Shown here: piece after piece, positions 8,685 through 16,900 of the stretch
Layout: each line of letters opens with the position of its first letter
Numbering within the stretch: position 1 is the stretch's first letter
Assembly (NCBI GenBank): GCA_964490705.1
Contig: CAZBCG010000007.1
Span: forward strand, 62,001 to 126,000
Length of the DNA stretch: 64,000 nt
Direction: 5' to 3'
From: Fodinibius sp964490705
Lineage (GTDB): Bacteria > Bacteroidota > Rhodothermia > Balneolales > Balneolaceae
Made by a program: the position numbers and the translations under genes
Notes under the pieces: generated by a model
Seen by the model: the letters and a program-made list of their open reading frames with translations, nothing else
The model's database searches: none
Told to the model about the DNA's origin: nothing

Positions 8685-9131
8685 CTAGTTTTTAGGCCTA
8701 TCCGGCGGATCTGAAAACGGAGTTACTTCGACTTGCTGAGATGTACTGCTTTCATTGTCGCTGTCATCAACAGCCGTCAACCGGTAGTAATAGGTTGTCC
8801 CATTATTGACATCATTATCAACAAATTCCGTGTCGGTAATCAAATTATTGTTGACCGGGTTCAACGATGAAATGTTGTTAAAACTTTGGGTTGAACGATA
8901 CAGATTATAGCCTTCCAGATCACTTGTAGTAACTGCGTTCCAGTTTAGCAAAACCTGCTGGTCACTGGATTCTCCCTCCACACCATTTGGACTTGATGGC
9001 GGGGTTGTATCCTCGCTGGGCGAATCAGGGGGTGGATCTTCCCCACCACCTCCACCTGAAGGACTGCCTCCGCAACCAATGCAGCAAACAGAGATAAACA
9101 ATATCAGCAAGCCATTTCGTAAATTTTCCAT
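8685..9131 (-). CDS. Lipoprotein with a fibronectin type III domain
   Basis: A 148-residue lipoprotein. The signal (MENLRNGLLILFISVCCIGC) ends in a lipobox with Cys20, followed by a Gly/Ser/Pro-rich linker to about residue 55. The rest is one Fn3 domain (VLLNWNAVTTSDLEGYNLYR, then TEFVDNDVNNGTTYYYRLTAVD). It is the last gene of a minus-strand operon, ten bases after the cohesin/Fn3 protein. As an outer-membrane lipoprotein it could anchor or dock the two large secreted proteins encoded upstream, but that is inference from order. Confidence 0.85.
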   Translation of the reverse strand: MENLRNGLLILFISVCCIGCGGSPSGGGGGEDPPPDSPSEDTTPPSSPNGVEGESSDQQVLLNWNAVTTSDLEGYNLYRSTQSFNNISSLNPVNNNLITDTEFVDNDVNNGTTYYYRLTAVDDSDNESSTSQQVEVTPFSDPPDRPKN

Positions 9132-9141
9132 CGGTTATCCT

Positions 9142-12100
9142 TTATTTAACAAGTAACATTTTTTGCACAAATCGCTGATTGCCAACCTGTATGACGGCAA
9201 AATACATTCCACTGGCCTGTCGGCTGGCATCAAAACTCACCCGGTGTATACCTGCAGATCGCACATCGTTATTAATGAGTGTGGCTACTCTTCGGCCAAT
9301 TACATCAAATACCTGCAACTGCACCTTGCTTTCCTGCGGGAGAACAAATCGAATGGTAGTCGCCGGATTAAACGGATTCGGATAATTGGGCATTAGCTGC
9401 ACCTGTTCGGGCAGAAACTTAGTTTGCTGCTCATCCAGGTATTCCCTGCTACCCATCACAAATAGAAAACGAGTCTGTTTTTTCTCCGGTTTGATATGAA
9501 CACCCGCTGGAGAACTAAGATCATATGACTGGCCTGTATTTTTATCAATCAACATTGCATTGGCCGACACCGAACGATCCCAACCGTTTAGGCGAACCGT
9601 TACCGGCTCATCCGGCGTTGCCGTTAGTACGACCTCAAAATCTTGTCCCTGTGGATTGCGCAACCGATAGATCCCAGCTAGTGCATTGCTCCGCTCCGAA
9701 GCAGATATTTTTGAAGTAAATCGTGTAGAGGCATTTTCAAAACCTGACGGAGGTGCAATGACATCCACCTGAGACTTGCTTCGTTGATCAACAAACACAA
9801 TGCGGCTGGATGAGGTTTGCTCACCTTCGACGTGGGTGGTTAGTCGCAGCTCATCACCATTTGATTTACTATTTTCTTTTGCGGCCGATGATTGATACGG
9901 AATAACCAGCTCATCCAATGCTTGATCGTTCAAAAAGTAGAATGCTTTGCCTGTTTTGGCTGACACAAAATCCGAGGTTTCCTCAAATGCTCCCTCAAAT
10001 CCCCAAATTGGCTGCATGGCACCCCCATTGGCAGATTTAATCACACTCCAGGGCACGTCAATGTCGAGCGGATTGGAAATAATATTCCAGCCATCATGCA
10101 ATGGGATTGTAGCCTGTCGCTGATTATCCAGTTCAACTGCATCTATGGTTTCATTATAATCAATCGGTTCTGTACTTGTCACCCAAAATCCGTTGCCAGA
10201 TTCCAGGCTAAAGATCGAACTCCTGTCATATTTGACTAAGAAATCCTGCTGAGAACCGTTATCCCAAAAGGCCTGCCATTCAACGCCTGCAGTTCCATCC
10301 AGCAGCGATGCCAATGAGGCATTCACTTGTCCGGGCAGGGCCACGAGACGATAATCCTGCGGATCAGCGGCATCACCAAATGAGCGGGTAACTGTAGCCG
10401 TGACCTCGGTAGGTGCTTCAAATACGAAAAGCGAGAAACTCCGCACTTCTGACCATGCCCCATTACCTTGATTATTTTGTCCTCGAACCCGCCAGAATAG
10501 ATCCGTTTCTGATGAAAAGTCTGAAACCAAAATTGAAAACCCGGTAGTTGTTTTATCAATAATCACATTGCTAAAACTACGTTCAGTAGCTATCTGAATC
10601 TGATATGAAACTCCGGTCGTACTCTCAGCCAGGGCTTGTTCCCACGAAAATTCGATAGGTGGTTCAATATCGGCAACACCATCATTTGGAGAAGACAACA
10701 GCGGTGCTCCCGGTAAACCGGCTATTGTCGTAAAGCTAAATATCTGAGAACTTTCACCCTCTCCCTGATCATTGATACCCGTTACCCGCCAATAATAGGT
10801 AGTCGAAGAATCAAGGCCGTCGAATATCGCAGATGTAGCTGTAAATGTATCTGACTGTACATCATTACTAAACGATTGGCTTGTGGATAGATCTACCCGG
10901 TATAATTGAGCTAAATCTGCAGCAGACCATGTTAAAGTAACTGTCGTTTGGATATCCGTGGCATTATTCGATGGACTCACGAGCTCAGGAGCAGCAGGAA
11001 GTCCGTTGTAGGTCGTAAAGCTGCGCACGGCTGACTCACTGCTTAGAGATCCATCGGAAGCTGTTACTTTCCAATAATACGTAGTTGAAGTGGAAAGGCC
11101 GGTGATTTCAACCTCAGTACCCATCGAAGAACTGTCCACGACCAAGTCGGTAAATCCATTGTCGGTTGCTACCAACAGGTGATATTCATGGGCACCCGGT
11201 ACGCTGCTCCAGGAAAACGTCAGGCTGGCTGGCAGATCAGCAGCATTGTCCTGTGGCGCTAGCAGATTTGGTGCTGCCAGTTCGTCTTGTGCTCTCGTTG
11301 TAAAACTAAAAATGTCTGAAGTACCACCATCGCCTCTGCTATTTACGGCTGTAACGCGCCAAAAGTAAGTAGTTTCAAGATCTAACCCTGAAAATATTGC
11401 CAGGGTATCTGAAACTTCTTGAGTAGAAACATTCGAATCAAAAGCAGAAGTCGTAGCAAGCTCTACACGGTACGATTCGGTATTTTGCGTAGCACTCCAT
11501 CGCAGGGTCGCACTTGTGTCGATGCCAGTAGCATTATTTCCGGGACTGAAAAGTTCGGGTGTCCCGGCAATATCGACCTGTGTGGTAAAGCTACGCGTCT
11601 CGGATTCGGTACTTCTCAAACTATCCGAGGCTGTTACACTCCAAAAGTAAGTAGTTGCGGGCTCTAAGCTAACTTCCAAAGTAGTTGCCCCAGTTGTAGA
11701 ATCGAACACCATTGCATTAAAGCCTGAATCCAGGGAGATCTTCAAGGTATATTCCGTAGCTTCTGTGACAGCGTTCCACGAAAAGGTAATCGGCTGAGTC
11801 AAATCATTGGCCCCGTCATCCGGTGATGTTAATACAGGAGCATCTAATAGAGGCTGCGATTGTGTTGTAAAGCTCCAAGTAGCCGACCATTCTCCATTAC
11901 TCCCTGTACCAGCTCCACGCACCCGCCAAAAATAAGTGGTTTCATACTCAAAGTCAGAAGAGGGATCAAATGTCGTTCCGCTAATACCACTCTCATTTAT
12001 TTTTGGATTTGAAAAATCAGCATTTTGTGATAAAACTACTTCATACGAATCAGCGCCCTCTGTGGCACTCCATTCCAAACCGGCATCCAATCCGATATCT

Positions 12101-13875
12101 GTAGCACCATCGGCGGGAGCTGTCAGTTGAACCTGAGCCGGAGCAACTGTTTTCTCAATCACAATACTGCCGGACTCTTTGGTTGCCGTGGGAGAACTGG
12201 GGACTGCCTCATTGAATTGCATTTTCCTCAAGCCGAGCGTAGTTGTGTCACCCGACCCGGCTGAAGCTGCTGCGGAAAAACGTAAATGAACGAGAGCTCC
12301 GGCATCTTCCATGGGAGATGTCGTAGCCATTGCTATTTTTATAATACCCGATTCCTCGGAATCAATGACACTTAATCCTTCCGAAAGAGTCCCGGAAATT
12401 TCTGTCCCGTGATAGGTCGCAATATTGGGATCGTATTCCACTTCGATTTCATATGCCAATATGCCGAGACCGGTCAAATCCATCGTTTCAACCGGTACCG
12501 TTACCGTGTCTTCGTCCACGATTTCAACCGACGGCATCGAAACGGTGACATCATTTACCGTTACCTGAATTTGGTCAGAGGTGAAGCCATCGGCATCGGT
12601 TGCTATCACCGAAGTAATACCTCTGTTGAGTGCATGGAGCTCTCCTGTTCCGCTGTTGATCGTAGCTATGGATTCATCCTCAATCGACCATGTGTAAGGT
12701 GCACTTCCACCTGAAGCCACCGAAAATGTAGCTGTTTCTCCTTCTGTGATATCCAGTGATGACGGCGTTACTATCGGTACGGGAGCTTCTACTATCTGGA
12801 TGGTTCCTCCTGCAACAGCAGCTTCAAACGATTCATTGAAAAGCACATTCTGTGGAGTGATGGCGGCATTTCCGGATGCATCCCGAAACACTCTGAAATG
12901 GACATTTATCAATGCACCTGCCCCTTCCAGGGGCTCTGTATCCGCAAAAGCTATGCTGATGGTATTGTCACTTTCAAAAACAGTAGGCTCAGGATATCCT
13001 TGTAGAATTGTGCCCTCTGTATCGACCTCCAGAATTTCGATCTTGTCTGATGAATAACTCAGATCCATTTGTCCGGAAGTAATATTGAGTCCCGTGACAT
13101 CAGAAACTAATACCTGAACAGTATCTTCCAGGGTTTGATACACGGCTTTATCTGACACATTGACCGTTAGATCAAGCAACGTGGCCGGCTCGACTCGAAA
13201 GAAATCGGTTGAATCTTTCAAGCCGACAGCATCTTCGGCGTAAATCTTGATGGAACCGGGAGCAACGCCTTCGACTACCCCTTCACTCGATACAGTCGCT
13301 ACTGCATTGTTGGAGGAGCTCCAAGACACCGGTGGGGTAATGGTGCCCGTCAAATTAAACTGGTAGGATTCTCCCTCAACAAGCGGTGAAGAAGGTTTGC
13401 GCGGGCTAATTGACACTCCTTGTATATGTACTGCCCCTTCATCGGTGCTAATGGCGGGATTACCTTCGTTGAATTGTGCATTGATGATTTCGATTGTTGT
13501 TTCATCAAATTTTTCAGCATCCGGATTGACGGCTGCCACCAGATTGAAAAACACTCCACTGCCCTCGATCGGGGACGTCGCGGCGAATGCAAATCTTCCC
13601 GTTGTGGGGTTGAATTGAGTGGTATAGGCACTAACGATCGTCCCTTGGGTATCAATGCTTTGGAACTCAACCAAATCTGAAGAGGTAGTGAACGTCCACC
13701 CTCCGGATAACACATTGTCGGATGCACTTATCGAATTCACCCGCACTGGAATGCTGATGGTTGTACCGGCATCAACGGCAGTATCAGGTAGCGTTACCGT
13801 AATTGATTGTGCCAACAGTCCCGAGACCGAAAGTCCGAGCAGTAACAGCAGCGCACTTATTTTTTTAAACATCAT
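9142..13875 (-). CDS. Giant secreted protein: three cohesin-like modules, Ig-like and six Fn3 repeats, sorting tail
   Basis: A 1577-residue exported protein. Signal peptide 1-23. Three cohesin-like beta-sandwich modules lie at about 24-151, 231-362 and 442-577; each ends in the shared pattern SPxEgaGaLxxxxF followed by xxQFNE or xLFNE. Two BIG2-like Ig domains separate them (about 152-230 and 363-441). Six Fn3 repeats of about 95 residues follow (about 578-1160), each with TTYFWRVT and RSFTT or FSFTT. The end (about 1488-1577) carries YPNPFNPATTIRF and SGMYFAVIQ, a type A sorting/FlgD-like tail. It is translated 34 bases after a dockerin-bearing protein, so the two may bind one another outside the cell. 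The sorting route is inferred. Confidence 0.88.
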   Translation of the reverse strand: MMFKKISALLLLLGLSVSGLLAQSITVTLPDTAVDAGTTISIPVRVNSISASDNVLSGGWTFTTSSDLVEFQSIDTQGTIVSAYTTQFNPTTGRFAFAATSPIEGSGVFFNLVAAVNPDAEKFDETTIEIINAQFNEGNPAISTDEGAVHIQGVSISPRKPSSPLVEGESYQFNLTGTITPPVSWSSSNNAVATVSSEGVVEGVAPGSIKIYAEDAVGLKDSTDFFRVEPATLLDLTVNVSDKAVYQTLEDTVQVLVSDVTGLNITSGQMDLSYSSDKIEILEVDTEGTILQGYPEPTVFESDNTISIAFADTEPLEGAGALINVHFRVFRDASGNAAITPQNVLFNESFEAAVAGGTIQIVEAPVPIVTPSSLDITEGETATFSVASGGSAPYTWSIEDESIATINSGTGELHALNRGITSVIATDADGFTSDQIQVTVNDVTVSMPSVEIVDEDTVTVPVETMDLTGLGILAYEIEVEYDPNIATYHGTEISGTLSEGLSVIDSEESGIIKIAMATTSPMEDAGALVHLRFSAAASAGSGDTTTLGLRKMQFNEAVPSSPTATKESGSIVIEKTVAPAQVQLTAPADGATDIGLDAGLEWSATEGADSYEVVLSQNADFSNPKINESGISGTTFDPSSDFEYETTYFWRVRGAGTGSNGEWSATWSFTTQSQPLLDAPVLTSPDDGANDLTQPITFSWNAVTEATEYTLKISLDSGFNAMVFDSTTGATTLEVSLEPATTYFWSVTASDSLRSTESETRSFTTQVDIAGTPELFSPGNNATGIDTSATLRWSATQNTESYRVELATTSAFDSNVSTQEVSDTLAIFSGLDLETTYFWRVTAVNSRGDGGTSDIFSFTTRAQDELAAPNLLAPQDNAADLPASLTFSWSSVPGAHEYHLLVATDNGFTDLVVDSSSMGTEVEITGLSTSTTYYWKVTASDGSLSSESAVRSFTTYNGLPAAPELVSPSNNATDIQTTVTLTWSAADLAQLYRVDLSTSQSFSNDVQSDTFTATSAIFDGLDSSTTYYWRVTGINDQGEGESSQIFSFTTIAGLPGAPLLSSPNDGVADIEPPIEFSWEQALAESTTGVSYQIQIATERSFSNVIIDKTTTGFSILVSDFSSETDLFWRVRGQNNQGNGAWSEVRSFSLFVFEAPTEVTATVTRSFGDAADPQDYRLVALPGQVNASLASLLDGTAGVEWQAFWDNGSQQDFLVKYDRSSIFSLESGNGFWVTSTEPIDYNETIDAVELDNQRQATIPLHDGWNIISNPLDIDVPWSVIKSANGGAMQPIWGFEGAFEETSDFVSAKTGKAFYFLNDQALDELVIPYQSSAAKENSKSNGDELRLTTHVEGEQTSSSRIVFVDQRSKSQVDVIAPPSGFENASTRFTSKISASERSNALAGIYRLRNPQGQDFEVVLTATPDEPVTVRLNGWDRSVSANAMLIDKNTGQSYDLSSPAGVHIKPEKKQTRFLFVMGSREYLDEQQTKFLPEQVQLMPNYPNPFNPATTIRFVLPQESKVQLQVFDVIGRRVATLINNDVRSAGIHRVSFDASRQASGMYFAVIQVGNQRFVQKMLLVK

Positions 13876-13909
13876 AGTAGTCTCCTTTTAAAGGATTGTT
13901 TTCTGCTGG

Positions 13910-16900
13910 TTACTTGATCAGGGTCATCTTCCGAACCTGGGTAAATTTCTTACCGTTTTTGCCGGCTATGTGAATCCGATAAAAATACATTCCGCTAGCC
14001 TGTCGGCTGGCATCCCAGCTGAGACTGTATCGGCCGGCCTGCTGCAGCTTGTTATTTACCAGAACAGCAACCTGCTGACCAATAATGTTGAATATTTCCA
14101 CCGTCACCTCACCTGTTACCGGCAACTGATATTGAATATTTGTGGATGGGTTGAATGGGTTCGGATAGTTTTGATCCAGCGAGAATGACTCCGGCATCTG
14201 GAACTGTTCATTCAAGCTCGTCAACTGTTCACCCACGGACTCCTCAAGTGCGATATTGTTAATCCTGAAGGATGAAATCTGCATATCTCCGACAAATCCA
14301 TTGCTGTTTTCTTCGGTGAAGAAGAAGCGCAGGTGCATGAATTCCCCTTCTTTTTTAACCGGCTCAACACCTGCAAAGGCAACCTTTGCGATCCCATTTT
14401 CAACATTCATTACCCGAGACCATTTGTCGGTCTGCGGAGTATTCATAATCTCAACGTCCGAGATCATCGCCTCATCGTAATCAATCGTCATTTCTGAGGC
14501 ATAAAATGGAACCTTCCCTTTTGATTTAATAATCAAATCGTAGTAGCTGTTTTTAGCAATTGGCTCAATTTCATAGAGTTCATTGAGCTCTAGGCTGGGA
14601 ACTTTACCCGCACCCGGAAATCCGCTTATGGAACCTACCACATACTGCAGAACATAGGATGCATCCATCGCTGCTACGGTACCGTCGCCCGAAACATCGG
14701 CCGCTGCCTGCTGGGTAGAAGTTAACTCAATCAAATCTACTACATCCTGCAGAATAAGCGATCCGTCAAAAGCAGAAATAGTACCTTCTTCGCTCACGTC
14801 GCCGAGTAGAATACCCGTGCGATCAGTGCGGAAGGGACGGTAATCCACGGTGTGAGAACCGTTAATGTAGATACGATCACCATTCCCTTCGACGTTTAGA
14901 TCCGATCCCTGATCAACAAATGGCCCAGTGGCGTCTCCCCAATAGTTATCTATTGCTGTCACATCTCTTGAAACATATAATCCAGCATCATCATTATCAT
15001 AAAAATTGTTAAGGTGGATGTTGGGATCATCAGAGCTACCTGAAATATCAAACCCGTACCGATTGTGGTGAATATCTGAATTACGGATAGTAGGTTTTGC
15101 TCCGCCTGTAGAGTGAATTCCATAATTGGCATTTGAGGTATAACTGGAATCGATAACCACTTCTGCATTGTCGTGAAAGTGGAAATTCCTGTTAGCGTAC
15201 CTAGCTATCACGTGCTTGAACTGTGTTCCTACAGATCCTTCACCACCTACCAGTATTCTGTACCAATCACTCCGTGCGGGAACCGTTTCTATACCATCAA
15301 GATTTGTATCTCCAGCATAGGTATCGTCATAGATCGAAGTAAAGACGATCTTGTTATCTACCGTACCCGTAGCATTGAGATACCCCTCAACTCGTAGCTC
15401 ATCTCCTCCCCCTTCAAATCCGGATTTAAATACAGTCCCCGGGGCTATCATCAGCGTATCTTCTGCACCTACTTCCAAATCGGATATCGGAACATGAGCA
15501 GTATTGGCAAAACTTGAAGGGTAGGTGTATCCAAGCTTCCCTTCAACGGATGAATAAATTCCAATCGCATCCTGCAGTTCGTTATTTGCTATCTGATTAC
15601 CGTCATAGTAATTGCCATCCTCATTAATCGTACCCGACTTGGAAAGCTCCCCGGTTAATGCAATGGGGACCTGATTAAATTCCAACGTGTCATCTACGAT
15701 CACGGCTCTTGAGCTCAGGATTCCAGCGCCTATATTGTTGCGAATATTATTTCCGGAAATGGTAAGTACCGTGTCCGTGGTTGCCTCTTTGACTGTCGAC
15801 CAAATGCCGTGCCGCTCGTTATTTTCGATGCGATTAAACTGGAAGGTCATGGGAGAAGGTGAATCCAACGAATTAATTCCATCCTCTCCATTGCCCTCAA
15901 TTGTGCTGTTGGAAACTTCCCGGAAAAAGGAATTATAATAGCCATAAGAATACAACCCGTTTTGATTGCTGTTGCGAATAGTGGAATTTCTGACCGTCAC
16001 ATCCGCCTCATAGTAACTTCGTATTCCCTGACCATGCTCGGTTCCATCCACAAGTGCATTGGTGATGGTATATTTCCCATAGTTAAGGCCGAAACCATCA
16101 TTGTCTGAATGTAAAATGGTCAGGTTGTCCAACTCGTCTGCAAATGCTTGTCTGCCCATCTGCATATCTATTCCCGTATCCGCATATCGAATGACCAAAT
16201 GGGAAACCCTGGAAAATTTAGCTAACCCATTATTGTCGTTACTTCTATCCTGGATAAATAATCCGCCCCAGTCATCGGGTTTTGCCGAAACCGTGTCATC
16301 CGGGGCATCGGTATCGCCTCCCCACACGTCATCCCGCCAAGAGGTAAATACAATAGGATCACCGGCTGTACCTTCGGCAACGAGCATCCCATCAGATGCC
16401 CCAAAATGGTTAGCGCTGTAGCCGCTATACCCGGATTTAATGATGATCCCGGATTCTATCACCAGCGTATCATTTAGGGCAACAGCAGCACTGCCGGTAC
16501 CATATTCATAAACACGTTGAAACATATAAGCTCCGGAGGTAATACCTTCAGGAAATGTGGTACTAAGAATACCTTTCAGATGGTATCCTTGTAGGCCCAA
16601 TACATTGTTGAATGTGTTTCCTACAAAGGTGTTGCCGTCATCTCCGTTTTCATCGGTGTAGCGGTGTCCCAATTTCCCATGAAGCGTAATGCCAAACTCA
16701 TTACCCTCAAATTCATTATCAATGAATACAGCAGCAGAAGAGAGAATTCCACTGTTCAAATTATTTTTAATTATGTTTCCTGTAAAATATATATCCGTGC
16801 TATCCAATGTTGTGTGGTAGTAAACAATACCATTTCTTTCGTTATTTTGAATGGTATTACCGAGCACTGTTGAAGAAAATTGGAGGCCTTCAGTATAAAT